A stretch of 64,000 bases of DNA from Actinobacteria bacterium OK074 (GTDB lineage: Bacteria > Actinomycetota > Actinomycetes > Streptomycetales > Streptomycetaceae). The notes beneath the pieces were generated by a model. It saw nothing but the letters and a program-made list of their open reading frames with translations. It was not told where the DNA came from and searched no databases. The stretch is taken from contig LJCV01000260.1 of NCBI GenBank assembly GCA_001298575.1, forward strand, positions 1 to 64,000, given 5' to 3'. Positions 42,098 through 50,787 of the stretch are shown here, piece after piece; the first letter of the stretch is position 1; the number at the start of each line of letters is the position of its first letter. A program made the position numbers and the translations under genes.

Positions 42098-42988
42098 TCA
42101 ATGGCCATGACCATGGCCGTGACCGTGGTCATGGTGGTGGTCGAAGGCGACGGAGGCCGCGATCTCCCGCTGGGATTCGAGAGTGGCGAGCCGTTCGGTG
42201 AGCGCGGCGCGGACGGCGTCGTAGGTGTCGGAGCCGAGGGCGAGCCGCAGGGGCGGGTCCGGGTGCCGGGTGGTGTCGTAGACGACGGCGGCGATCCTGG
42301 CCGGATCGCCGGTCATGCCCTCCTCCTCGACGTTCTGTAGGTAACGCCGTATCGAACCAACGGAGTTGTCGCGATAGGCGGCCGTCTCGGCGGTGAAGCG
42401 CATGGCGGAGGCGAAGCCGGTACGGGTGCCGCCGGGCTCGACGAGGGTGAGCCGGATGCCGAAGTCGGCGACCTCCTGGCTGACGCTCTCGGTGAAGCCC
42501 TCCAGCCCCCACTTCCCCGCGTGGTACGAGCTGTGCGTGGGCATGCCGATCTGCCCGCCCATGCTGGAGATCTGAATGATCCGCCCGCCGCCCTGCTCGC
42601 GCATCGGCTTCAGAAAGGCCCGGGTGATCAGCATCGGAGCCAGCAGCAGCACTTCGACCTGATCGCGAATCTGCTCGACGGTCATCTCCTCCGCGGCCCC
42701 GACGACGGCGTACCCGGCGTTGTTGACGACGATGTCCACGGGCCGGTTCCGCAAGGTGGCGTCGATCACCCGTTCGACGTCCGCGTGCCGGGCGAGGTCG
42801 AGGATCTCGACGGTCAGCCGGTCGTCGCCGTACGCCGCGCGCAGCTCGTCGAGGGCGTCGGGCCGCCGGACCGTGGCGGTGACGCGGTCCCCGCTCCGGA
42901 GCGCGTGCTCGACGAGATGGCGGCCGATGCCGCCGGAGGCGCCGGTGACGAACCAGTGGCGTACGGGTTTGTCGGCGGGGGCGGGCAT
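42098..42988 (-). CDS. Short-chain dehydrogenase with His-rich tail
   Basis: 296 residues: classical SDR with TGASGGIG, LVNNAG-like IVVNNAG, catalytic Ser (ISSMGG), Tyr-x3-Lys (SSYHAGKWGLEGF) intact. The C-terminus ends DHHHDHGHGHGHGH, a metal-binding tail not needed for SDR catalysis. Divergent from a TetR gene that presumably represses it. Substrate unknown; typical homologues are annotated as oxidoreductases of unknown substrate. Confidence 0.86.
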   Translation of the reverse strand: MPAPADKPVRHWFVTGASGGIGRHLVEHALRSGDRVTATVRRPDALDELRAAYGDDRLTVEILDLARHADVERVIDATLRNRPVDIVVNNAGYAVVGAAEEMTVEQIRDQVEVLLLAPMLITRAFLKPMREQGGGRIIQISSMGGQIGMPTHSSYHAGKWGLEGFTESVSQEVADFGIRLTLVEPGGTRTGFASAMRFTAETAAYRDNSVGSIRRYLQNVEEEGMTGDPARIAAVVYDTTRHPDPPLRLALGSDTYDAVRAALTERLATLESQREIAASVAFDHHHDHGHGHGHGH

Positions 42989-43014
42989 GGGGGCTCCTGG
43001 AGTAGGGTGTTAAC

Positions 43015-43056
43015 GGAATGCGTTCCGCTTACGAGAGGCTAAGCGGAACGGGTTCC
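43015..43056. promoter_or_regulatory. TetR operator between the SDR and tetR genes
   Basis: CGTTCCGCTTA (43021-43031) and TAAGCGGAACG (43040-43050) form a perfect 11-bp inverted repeat with an 8-bp spacer; GGAATGCGTTCC and GGAACGGGTTCC flank it symmetrically. This is a strong candidate for TetR control of both genes. Confidence 0.8.
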
Positions 43057-43123
43057 GGAAAGCAATGGAGGCAGGCGCCGAAAGAACACCGAGGCGGGCG
43101 CCGAAGCGACCGGAGGAACCCGC

Positions 43124-43696
43124 ATGCCCGCTCCCCCCACCCCCCGCCGTACCAGAAGCGACGCACGGCAGAACCGGGAGCGGCTGCTGGAGGTGGCCGC
43201 GCGGGTCTTCGCCGAGCGGGGGCTGGACACCGCGCCGGCCGCGATCGCGAAGGAGGCGGGCGTCGGCGTAGGCACGCTCTACCGCCACTTCCCGACGCGA
43301 GAGGCGCTGGTGGACGCCGCGTACCGCCGCCAACTGGCCTTGGTCTGCGACAAGGTGACCGACCTCTTGACCCGGCACCCGGCCGCCGAGGCGACCCGGC
43401 TGTGGATGGCGGACTTCTTCACCTACGTCACGGCCAAGCGGGGCATGTCCGCGGCGCTGGACGCGGTCATCGCCTCCGGCTCCGACCCCTACGCCGACAG
43501 CCACGCCCTCCTCGGCGCCGCCGTCGCCACCCTCCTGACGGCAGGCACCCACGACGGCACCCTGCGCCCGGACGTGACCCCGGACGACGTCCTGCTCCTC
43601 ATGGCGGGGGTGGCACACGCGGCCCAGTACGGGACGACGGAGCAGTCCGGGCGACTGGTGAGCCTCCTGCTGGACGCGCTGACCAGGAACCCGTAG
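43124..43696 (+). CDS. TetR-family repressor
   Basis: 190 residues: N-terminal HTH (NRERLLEVAARVFAERGLDTAPAAIAKEAGVGVGTLYRHFPTREALVDAAY) and all-helical ligand domain. CGGAGGA before ATG 43124. Divergent from the SDR with a clear dyad in the promoter region. Confidence 0.88.
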   Translation: MPAPPTPRRTRSDARQNRERLLEVAARVFAERGLDTAPAAIAKEAGVGVGTLYRHFPTREALVDAAYRRQLALVCDKVTDLLTRHPAAEATRLWMADFFTYVTAKRGMSAALDAVIASGSDPYADSHALLGAAVATLLTAGTHDGTLRPDVTPDDVLLLMAGVAHAAQYGTTEQSGRLVSLLLDALTRNP

Positions 43697-43794
43697 GGGG
43701 CAGCACCGGTTTACGACAGACGAACCACGGACCCGGCGGAGCACCTAGGCTGGAGACATCGAAGCCGCACACGGCCGCCGGAAGGAGCGCCACC

Positions 43795-44370
43795 ATGAGC
43801 ACTGCTCTGCCGCAGTGGATGTACCCGCCGCGCGACAGCGGCTGGGAAGCGGACGACCTCGACCTGCTCCCGGCAGACGCCCCACGTCACATCGAGTTGC
43901 TCGACGGAGCGCTGATCTTCAATATGTCCCCGCAGCGCAGCTGGCACGACCGGGTGATCCGCCGTCTCACCACCGCCCTGGAGACCGTCGCGCCGCCCGG
44001 ATGGACGGTCGAGGCGCAGACGACGGTGAAGCTGAACCGGCGCAGCCGTCCCGAGCCCGACGTGATCGTCGCCTCCGTGCCCTACGAGCCGGAGCGTACG
44101 CGGTTCCTGCCCTCGGAGGTCGCCCTGGTGGTCGAGGTGGTCTCGGCGGAGTCCGAGGACCGCGACCGTCGCTACAAGCCGGGGCTGTACGCCGACGCGG
44201 GCATCCGGCACCTGTGGCGCATCGAGGACGAGCAGGGCCTCCCGGTGGTGCACACCTACGAGTTGGACGACACGACGGGGGCCTACGTGGCGACCGGCGT
44301 GCACCGTGATCGCTGGAGTGTCGCCGCCCCCGTCCGCCTCGACCTCAGCCCCGCCGAACTGGCCCGCTGA
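43795..44370 (+). CDS. Uma2-family PD-(D/E)XK nuclease-like protein
   Basis: 191 residues: IELLDGALIFNMSPQRSWHDRVIRRLTTAL, RSRPEPDVIVAS (catalytic D) and VALVVEVVSAESEDRD..KPGLYADAGIRHLWRI are the Uma2/DUF820 motifs. The fold is a restriction-endonuclease core; its physiological role in Streptomyces is unknown. GAAGGAG before ATG. Monocistronic. Confidence 0.85.
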   Translation: MSTALPQWMYPPRDSGWEADDLDLLPADAPRHIELLDGALIFNMSPQRSWHDRVIRRLTTALETVAPPGWTVEAQTTVKLNRRSRPEPDVIVASVPYEPERTRFLPSEVALVVEVVSAESEDRDRRYKPGLYADAGIRHLWRIEDEQGLPVVHTYELDDTTGAYVATGVHRDRWSVAAPVRLDLSPAELAR

Positions 44371-44504
44371 AGGGCCGGATCCGCTGTCGGGGGCGCCTCG
44401 TTTCCCGCTTGTTGCCGGACTGGGGCAACGCCCGTACCAGAAGCCCCAAAACAATGGCAAAGTGCTCTGTGGCAACGGTGGTTCGGCGTGTCATCGTGCG
44501 GCTC

Positions 44505-45353
44505 ATGACCACAGAGCGCCACCCCCTGCTTGCTCCTCAGCACCCCGCCGTCGTCGTCGGGAGCCGAGTGGCGAACCATGCCCGCCGGATGGGGAACAAG
44601 GTTCCGGAAGCCACCGTCAACTTCTGGATCATCAAGGTGCTGACCACGGGCATGGGGGAGACGGCGTCCGACCTGCTGGCCCGGCTGTTCGGGCCGGTGC
44701 CCGCCGTCGCGCTCGGCGGGCTCGCCTTCGTCGTGGCACTGGCCGTGCAGTTCGCCCTGCGCCGGTACGCGGCATGGTCGTACTGGACCGCGGTCGTCAT
44801 GGTCAGCGTCTTCGGCACGATGGCCGCCGACACGCTGCACGTCGGCCTCGGCGTCCCCTACGCCGTCTCGGCGCCCGCCTTCCTCCTCGTGCTCGTCGCC
44901 GTCTTCGTCCTCTGGTACCGGAGCGAGCGCACCCTCTCCGTGCACGCCATCAACTCCCGCCGCCGGGAGGCGTTCTACTGGGCCGCCGTGCTCGCCACCT
45001 TCGCGCTCGGCACCGCCGCCGGCGACCTCACCGCCTCCGCCGGACTCGGCTACTTCGGCTCGGCCGTCCTGTTCGCGGTCGCGATCTGCGTGCCCGCGTT
45101 CGCCCACCGGTTCGCGGGCCTCGGTGCGGTGGCCGCCTTCTGGACCGCCTACGTCCTCACCCGCCCCCTCGGCGCCTCCCTCGCCGACTGGATGGCCGAC
45201 GCCCACTCCCGCGGCGGCCTCGGCTTCGGCCTCGAACCGGTCACCGTGGCCTGGACGTTCGCCATCCTCGGCTTCGTCGGCTACGCCACCGCCACCGCGG
45301 CGACCGCCCCCACCCCGTACGAGGACGAGGCAGTGGACGGCGCTGCTTGCTGA
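44505..45353 (+). CDS. COG4705-like polytopic membrane protein
   Basis: 282 residues with about eight helices in two symmetric halves, each with an acidic motif: KVPEATVNFWIIKVLTTGMGETASDLL and ALGTAAGDLTASAGLGYFGS. This pair of GET/D and GDLT motifs is characteristic of COG4705 membrane proteins of unknown function. ATG 44505 is chosen (upstream ATGs at 44409 and 44454 give a non-hydrophobic extension). Convergent with the ABC exporter. Confidence 0.75.
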   Translation: MTTERHPLLAPQHPAVVVGSRVANHARRMGNKVPEATVNFWIIKVLTTGMGETASDLLARLFGPVPAVALGGLAFVVALAVQFALRRYAAWSYWTAVVMVSVFGTMAADTLHVGLGVPYAVSAPAFLLVLVAVFVLWYRSERTLSVHAINSRRREAFYWAAVLATFALGTAAGDLTASAGLGYFGSAVLFAVAICVPAFAHRFAGLGAVAAFWTAYVLTRPLGASLADWMADAHSRGGLGFGLEPVTVAWTFAILGFVGYATATAATAPTPYEDEAVDGAAC

Positions 45354-45371
45354 CGGTCCGTCAGATATCCA

Positions 45372-46391
45372 CTACTGTGCCGCGGTTGCCCCTGTGCGCC
45401 GCCGCAGCATCCAGAAACCCACCGCCACCAGCACCGCCGTCAGCGCCAACAGCACACCCGCGGACGCCAGTTGCAGCCCCCAGTACTGGCTCTTCGGGTG
45501 GTACTCCGTGTAGTACCCGGTCGCGTTGATCGCCTCGTACGCCTTGTCGCACACGCTGCCGTTCGGCGAGATGCAGTCGGGGATCGGGCGGTGGGCGCCG
45601 GACGCGGTCACCACGCCCGTCTCGACGACCATGCCGTCGTACGCCGGGCCGTCCCCGCCGAGCGGGACGACGCGGGTGACCGTCGGCCACAGGTGCGGCA
45701 GGGCCCGGCTGATGCCGTACCAGACGGCGACCGTGCCGACGGCTGCGGCGCCCAGCGCGGCCAGCGAGCGGCGCCAGAGCAGCCCGACCAGGACCCCAAC
45801 CGCCAGGCCGCACAGGGCCAGTGCCACCGTGATGGGGCCGCCCGCCTGGAACGTCCACGTCTCGTCCCACGACTTGGCGGTGTCGATCCGCGAACGGCCC
45901 GCGCTCCACGCCAGATGGTGCAGCGTCACCAGCAGACCCGTGCCGACGCCGATCGCGACGGCCGGCAGCACCAGCTTCGCGGCCAGCCAGCGGCCCGGCG
46001 ACACGCCCTGCGTCCACGCCAGTTGGGCGGTGCCCAGCTCCATCTCGCGGCCGATCAGCGCCGCCCCGGCCCACGCGGCGGCGACCAGCGGCACCGCCAG
46101 CACGGCCCAAGTGCCGTACGTGTACACGTTCTTGTAGAGCAGGATCGCGTCCTGGTCGTACGTGCACCGGGGCGTCCAGCCGCAGGCGTCGTACTGCTTC
46201 CAGCCCGCCGCCGATGCGGTCGTGAGCGGCCCGCGCAGCCACAGCAGCACGCCCGACAGGGCGACCACGAACGCGGCCCACCCGTACAGCGCCGGGCGGT
46301 GCAGCCGCAGCAGCGTTCGGAGCAGGCCCGGTACGGGGGAGGGGCGTGCGGTGGTGCCGGGTACGGCGGCGGGGGCGGACAGGGTGGTCAT
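45372..46391 (-). CDS. ABC exporter permease (YtrC/YtrD-type)
   Basis: 339 residues with about six transmembrane helices (LYGWAAFVVALSGVLLWL, AVLAVPLVAAAWAGAALIG, LLVTLHHLAW region and a C-terminal pair) and an extracytoplasmic domain with Cys pairs (DACGWTPRCTYDQ, PDCISPNGSVCDK). Third gene of a GntR-ATPase-permease operon, overlapping the ATPase stop (ATGA). Substrate unknown; related Streptomyces systems respond to cell-wall antibiotics. Confidence 0.83.
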   Translation of the reverse strand: MTTLSAPAAVPGTTARPSPVPGLLRTLLRLHRPALYGWAAFVVALSGVLLWLRGPLTTASAAGWKQYDACGWTPRCTYDQDAILLYKNVYTYGTWAVLAVPLVAAAWAGAALIGREMELGTAQLAWTQGVSPGRWLAAKLVLPAVAIGVGTGLLVTLHHLAWSAGRSRIDTAKSWDETWTFQAGGPITVALALCGLAVGVLVGLLWRRSLAALGAAAVGTVAVWYGISRALPHLWPTVTRVVPLGGDGPAYDGMVVETGVVTASGAHRPIPDCISPNGSVCDKAYEAINATGYYTEYHPKSQYWGLQLASAGVLLALTAVLVAVGFWMLRRRTGATAAQ

Positions 46392-47356
46392 ACGGTTGTC
46401 TCCTTCTCCGCGTTCTCTGCGGTCTCCGTCTTTTCCGCCTTCTCCGTCTTCTCCGTGCGGGAGTTGGGTCCCGAAGGCATGTCGGACAGCGCGGGTGCGT
46501 CCGGGTTGCGCAGGTGCGCGAGGACGAGTTCCTCCAGGGACGGCGCGGCCGGGTGCCACTCCTCGGGTACCGGGCCCGACGGCCGTATCAGCGCGGTGAG
46601 TTGGCGCCCGGTGGCGCGGGACTCGACCACGGTGTGCGGGGCCAGGGCCTCAACACCCGCCCCGCCGACGGTGGTTGTGCTGACCCGGACGTGCGCTTCG
46701 AGCAACTCGTCGATGTCGCCCGACAGCCGGATCCGGCCCGCCCCCGCGAGGAGCAAGTAGTCGCAGGAGCCCTCCAGTTCGGCCACCACGTGCGAGGACA
46801 TCACGATCGTCGTGCCGTACTGCGCCGCCTGCCCCATCAGCGTGCCCATCAGCTCGTGCCGGGCGAGCGGGTCGAGGTCGGCCATCGGCTCGTCCAGGAG
46901 CAGGAGTTCGGGCCGCTTGGCGAGCGCGAGGGCGAGCGCGACGCGGGTGCGCTGGCCGCCGGAGAGCGAACGGACCCGGGCGGAGGGGTCGAGGTCGCCC
47001 CCGGCCACCACCTCCTCGGCCGTACGGGCGTCCCAGCGGCCGGGGTTGAGGTCGGCGCCGGTGCGCAAGGTCTGCGCGATGGTCAACTGCGGGTACAGCG
47101 GCTTGTCCTGGGCGACGAACCCGACGCGCGTCCGCGCCCGGCCGGGGTCGGTGCCCAGCACGGCGAGCGTGCCCGTGGTCGGGGCGAGCACCCCGGCGGC
47201 GATGGCGAGCAGCGTCGACTTGCCCGCGCCGTTGGGTCCCACGAGCGCGCAGATCCGCCCGGCGGGCAGCGCGAACGTGCAGCCGTCCAGCGCCCGGCGC
47301 CCGGCGCGGCCGAACCGTTTCCCGAGCGCGTCCGCCGCTATGGCGGTGTCGGTCAT
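46388..47356 (-). CDS. ABC exporter ATPase (YtrB-type)
   Basis: 322 residues: Walker A VGPNGAGKST, Q-loop FVAQDKPLYP, signature LSGGQRTR, Walker B LLLLDEPMADLD, H-loop SSHVV. The C-terminus ends in a repetitive Glu/Lys/Thr tail (EKTEKAEKTETAENAEKE). Overlaps the GntR stop by four bases and the permease start by four bases, so the three are coupled. Confidence 0.86.
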   Translation of the reverse strand: MTDTAIAADALGKRFGRAGRRALDGCTFALPAGRICALVGPNGAGKSTLLAIAAGVLAPTTGTLAVLGTDPGRARTRVGFVAQDKPLYPQLTIAQTLRTGADLNPGRWDARTAEEVVAGGDLDPSARVRSLSGGQRTRVALALALAKRPELLLLDEPMADLDPLARHELMGTLMGQAAQYGTTIVMSSHVVAELEGSCDYLLLAGAGRIRLSGDIDELLEAHVRVSTTTVGGAGVEALAPHTVVESRATGRQLTALIRPSGPVPEEWHPAAPSLEELVLAHLRNPDAPALSDMPSGPNSRTEKTEKAEKTETAENAEKETTV

Positions 47357-47757
47357 GAGTGCTCCCTCTCTGGGGTGACGGGGGTGAACTGCTCTTCCAG
47401 GACGGCCGTGAACAGCGCGGCCACGTCCTCCCGGTCCAGCCCGGCGGTGCGGGCGCGTGCGGCCCAGGCGGCGAGTTCGGCCCGCAGGGGCGAGTCGGCG
47501 GGGGCGACGGCGCCGAGGCCCCGCCGTACGAACGTGCCGAGTCCCCGCCGCGCCTCGACGAGTCCCTCGCGCTCCAGCTCGCGGTACGCCTTGAGCACGG
47601 TGTTGGGGTTGATCGCGGTGGCCTCGACGACCTCCCGCGCGGTCGGCAGCTTGTCCCCGGGCTCCAACTGGCCCAGCCGCAGGGCCTGTTTGGTCTGCTG
47701 GACGATCTGGAGGTAGGTGGCGACGCCGCTGCGCCGGTCGATGCGGTACTCGACCAC
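47353..47757 (-). CDS. GntR-family (YtrA subfamily) regulator
   Basis: 134 residues from GTG 47757: EYRIDRRSGVATYLQIVQQTKQALRLGQLEPGDKLPTAREVVEATAINPNTVLKAYRELEREGLVEARRGLGTFV is the short YtrA-type HTH with a small dimer tail and no large effector domain. A frame continues upstream through the hairpin but would start inside the operator; GTG 47757 immediately after the repeat gives the family-length protein. The regulator is the first gene of the operon it likely represses. Confidence 0.85.
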   Translation of the reverse strand: MVEYRIDRRSGVATYLQIVQQTKQALRLGQLEPGDKLPTAREVVEATAINPNTVLKAYRELEREGLVEARRGLGTFVRRGLGAVAPADSPLRAELAAWAARARTAGLDREDVAALFTAVLEEQFTPVTPEREHS

Positions 47758-47761
47758 TCCG

Positions 47762-47805
47762 TTCCACCACCCTTTCACTAATTGAGTAGTGAAAGGGTGG
47801 TGGAA
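47762..47805. promoter_or_regulatory. 19-bp perfect inverted repeat, GntR operator/leader hairpin
   Basis: TTCCACCACCCTTTCACTA (47762-47780) and TAGTGAAAGGGTGGTGGAA (47787-47805) are perfectly complementary with a 6-nt spacer. It begins 5 bp before the gntR start; the ribosome-site-like AAAGGGTGG lies in the start-proximal arm. It can act as a DNA operator, and if transcribed would sequester the ribosome site. Confidence 0.85.
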
Positions 47806-47864
47806 GGCGGCCGTGATTGTCAAGGCGGGCTCGATCGTCCGATGCGCGTGCGATCGTCAAGCAG

Positions 47865-47918
47865 TGGTAATGGTTTTCAATAAGAACCGCAGGGGTCTGG
47901 TTCTGAAAATCGTATTCA
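47865..47918. promoter_or_regulatory. Two Zur boxes upstream of zinc importer
   Basis: TGGTAATGGTTTTCA (47865-47879) and TGAAAATCGTATTCA (47904-47918) match the actinobacterial Zur consensus TGAAAATGATTTTCA at 12 and 13 of 15 positions. They overlap the likely promoter of the operon beginning at 48027. Confidence 0.75.
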
Positions 47919-48026
47919 CCTAACGTGTGCCACGTCGCCCGTCTGTTTTCAGCCACGCCGGACACGCCGGGCTCCCCCGCTGTCCCGTCCCTTGCTGTCC
48001 CGCCCCCCCCCGAAGAGAGCCACCCC

Positions 48027-48974
48027 ATGCGCCCCCGCCCCCTGTCCCGCCGTCTCCCCGCCGTGCTCGCGGTCGCCGCGCTGGGCCTCGGCGCCGGCGC
48101 CTGCTCCACCTCCTCCGACGCCTCCGACACCGCGAAGGCCGGCTCCTCCTCGGGCGCCCCGATCCGCGTCGTCGCCGCCGAGAATTTCTGGGGCTCCATC
48201 GCCACCCAGCTCGGCGGAGCCCACGCCAAGGTCACCAGCATCATCAGCAACCCCAACGCCGACCCGCACGACTACGAACCCACCGCCGCCGACGGCCGCA
48301 CGGTCGCCACCACCCAGTACGCCATCGTCAACGGCATCGGCTACGACGCCTGGGCCGACAAACTGCTGGCCGCCAACCCCTCTTCCGGCCGCAAGGAGTT
48401 GAAGGTCGGCGACCTCGTCGGCCTCAAGCCCGGTGGAAACCCCCACCGTTGGTACTCCCCGGCCGACGTCCGCCAGGTCATCGCCCGAATAACCGCCGAC
48501 TACCAGAAGTTGGACCCCGCCGACGCCGCGTACTTCGCGGCCCGCGAGAAGACCTTCGAGACCAAGACCCTGGCGACGTACAACTCCCTTGTTTCCAGCA
48601 TCAAGAAGACCTACGGCGGTACGGCGATCGGCGCGTCCGAGTCGATCGTGACGCCGCTCGCCGAGGGGCTCGGCCTGAAGATGCTGACGCCAGAGTCGTT
48701 CCTCGACGCGATCAGCGAGGGCACCGACCCCACCGCCAAGGACAAGTCCACGATCGACGAACAGATCAAGGACAAGAAGATCAAGGTCTACGTCTACAAC
48801 AGCCAGAACTCCACGCCGGACGTCCAGGCCCAGGTCAAGGAGGCCAAGGCGGCGGGCATCCCGGTCACCACGGTGACGGAGACCCTGACCCCGGCGGGCG
48901 CGTCCTTCCAGGCGTGGCAGGTACGGCAGTTGCGCGCGCTGAAGCAGGCGCTCGCCGAGGCCGCGGGGGCGTGA
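48027..48974 (+). CDS. znuA: Zinc/manganese ABC importer, substrate-binding lipoprotein
   Basis: 315 residues: lipoprotein signal (VLAVAALGLGAGAC), then a cluster A-I metal-binding fold with metal-ligand candidates in NADPHDYEPTAAD and GGNPHRWYSPAD. There is no His-rich loop, unlike typical ZnuA; the architecture is nearer to AztC-like proteins. The ATG at 48027 follows GAAGAGAG; an upstream in-frame start has no signal peptide. GTGA overlap with the ATPase. Zur boxes point to zinc uptake. Confidence 0.86.
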   Translation: MRPRPLSRRLPAVLAVAALGLGAGACSTSSDASDTAKAGSSSGAPIRVVAAENFWGSIATQLGGAHAKVTSIISNPNADPHDYEPTAADGRTVATTQYAIVNGIGYDAWADKLLAANPSSGRKELKVGDLVGLKPGGNPHRWYSPADVRQVIARITADYQKLDPADAAYFAAREKTFETKTLATYNSLVSSIKKTYGGTAIGASESIVTPLAEGLGLKMLTPESFLDAISEGTDPTAKDKSTIDEQIKDKKIKVYVYNSQNSTPDVQAQVKEAKAAGIPVTTVTETLTPAGASFQAWQVRQLRALKQALAEAAGA

Positions 48975-49909
48975 CGGAGATGTGGGTGCGGTCGGGTGCC
49001 GATGCGCCAGAGGTTGCAGGAGCCGTGGGTGCCGCCGCCCCCGTGCCGGGTCCCCGTTCGTACGGGCCCGATGTCGTGTCCCTGCACCGCGCCGCCGCCC
49101 GCGTCGGCGGCCGTACCCTCTGGGCGGACGTCGAACTTGCCGTCAAGGAAGGCGAGTTCGTGGCCGTGCTCGGGCCGAACGGGGCCGGGAAGTCCACGCT
49201 CGTGAAGATGCTGCTGGGGACGGTCGCGCCCGCCGCCGGGGTGGTCCGGGTGCTCGGCGCGGCGCCCGGCCGGGCCGGTGACCGGGTCGGATACCTGCCG
49301 CAGCGGCGGCACTTCGACGCCTCGCTGCGCATCCGGGGCGTCGACCTCGTCCGGCTCGGCCTGGACGGGCACCGCTGGGGCGTACCGCTGCCGCTGCCCG
49401 CACGGTTCAGTGCCCGGGAGCGCGAGCGGCGCGAACTGGTCGCCGAGGCCGTCGAGTTGGTGGGCGCCACCGCCTACGCCCACCGCCCGGTCGGCGCCTG
49501 CTCCGGCGGCGAGCAGCAACGCCTGCTCATCGCCCAAGCCCTGGTCCGGCGCCCGGAGTTGCTCCTCCTGGACGAGCCGCTCGACAGCCTCGACCTCTCC
49601 CACCAGGCCGCCGTCGCCGCCCTCATCGGCGGCGTCTGCCGCGACCGCCGCATGAGCGTCGTCATGGTCGCGCACGACGTCAACCCGATCCTGCCCTGGC
49701 TCGACCGGGTCGTGTACGTCGCCGGCGGCCGGGCCGTGGCCGGACCGCCGAGCGAGGTGATCACCACCGAGACGCTGACTCACCTGTACGGGGCGCCCGT
49801 TGAGGTGCTGCGCGCGGGCGACGGCCGACTGGTCGTGGTCGGCGCGCCGGAGACCCCGGCCGCGCACAGTCCACACCCTGTGGACGACGGCGATCGGCGC
49901 TCGACATGA
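48971..49909 (+). CDS. znuC: Zinc ABC importer ATPase
   Basis: 312 residues starting at GTG 48971: Walker A LGPNGAGKST, signature CSGGEQQR, Walker B LLLLDEPLDSLD, H-loop MVAHDV; a 45-residue variable N-terminus and a C-terminal region of unknown role. Member of the Mn/Zn/Fe chelate importer ATPases. ATGA overlap with the first permease. Confidence 0.88.
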   Translation: MTEMWVRSGADAPEVAGAVGAAAPVPGPRSYGPDVVSLHRAAARVGGRTLWADVELAVKEGEFVAVLGPNGAGKSTLVKMLLGTVAPAAGVVRVLGAAPGRAGDRVGYLPQRRHFDASLRIRGVDLVRLGLDGHRWGVPLPLPARFSARERERRELVAEAVELVGATAYAHRPVGACSGGEQQRLLIAQALVRRPELLLLDEPLDSLDLSHQAAVAALIGGVCRDRRMSVVMVAHDVNPILPWLDRVVYVAGGRAVAGPPSEVITTETLTHLYGAPVEVLRAGDGRLVVVGAPETPAAHSPHPVDDGDRRST

Positions 49910-50787
49910 CCGAACCCATCACTGTCATCCGCGAGTTGTGGTCCTACCCCTTCATGGTCAACGCCTTCCGCGCGGGCTCGGTCGTCGCCGTACTGGCCGC
50001 CGTACTGGGGTGGTTCACCGTGCTGCGGCGGCAGACCTTCGCCGGGCACACCCTCGCGATGGTGAGTTTCCCCGGCGCCGCGTGCGCCACCCTGCTCGGA
50101 GTCGCCGTCGGGTACGGCTACTTCGGGTTCTGTGTCGGTGCCGCGCTCGTGCTCGCCATCGCCTCGCGGCGGGACGGCGGCGGGCAGGACGCGGCGCTGA
50201 CCGGGACCGTCCAGGCGTTCCTGCTCGGCTGCGGCTATCTCTTCGTCGCCCTCTACAAAGGCGCCCTCGGCGGGGTCAACTCCCTTCTGTTCGGCACCTT
50301 TCTGGGCGTGACGACGACGCAGGTGACGACGCTTGCCGTGATCGCCGCCGTGGCCCTGGGCGCCCTCGCGGTCATCGGCCGTCCGCTGCTGTTCGCCTCG
50401 GTGGACGGTGACGTGGCCGCCGCGAACGGCGTACCCGTCCGCGCCCTGTCGACCGCCTTCCTCGTCCTGCTCGGCGTGGGCGCGGCGAGCGCGAGCCAGA
50501 TCACCGGCAGCCTGCTCGTCTTCGCGCTGCTGGTGATGCCCGCCGCCACCGCCCAACTCCTCACCGCCCGACCCCTGTTGAGCCTCGCCCTGGGCGTCCT
50601 CCTGGCCCTCGCGGCGACCTGGGGCGCGCTGGTGGCGGCGTACTACTCGCCCTACCCGATCGGCTTCTACGTGACGACGTTCGCCTTCGCGGGCTATGTC
50701 CTGGCGCGACTGGCCCGGCCGGTACGTCTGGGTGCCGCAAAAGCCGTACGCGTAAAAGCCGTACGCATCAAAGGAGTTGGCGCGTGA
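49906..50787 (+). CDS. znuB: Zinc ABC importer permease 1
   Basis: 293 residues, about eight helices (FMVNAFRAGSVVAVLAAVLGWF ... LLVFALLVMPAATAQLLTARPLL), cluster-9 metal permease. The C-terminal tail is basic with repeated VRVKAVRIKG. ATGA overlap with permease 2 (GGCGTGA; second ATG 50784 region GTGA). Confidence 0.88.
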   Translation: MTEPITVIRELWSYPFMVNAFRAGSVVAVLAAVLGWFTVLRRQTFAGHTLAMVSFPGAACATLLGVAVGYGYFGFCVGAALVLAIASRRDGGGQDAALTGTVQAFLLGCGYLFVALYKGALGGVNSLLFGTFLGVTTTQVTTLAVIAAVALGALAVIGRPLLFASVDGDVAAANGVPVRALSTAFLVLLGVGAASASQITGSLLVFALLVMPAATAQLLTARPLLSLALGVLLALAATWGALVAAYYSPYPIGFYVTTFAFAGYVLARLARPVRLGAAKAVRVKAVRIKGVGA

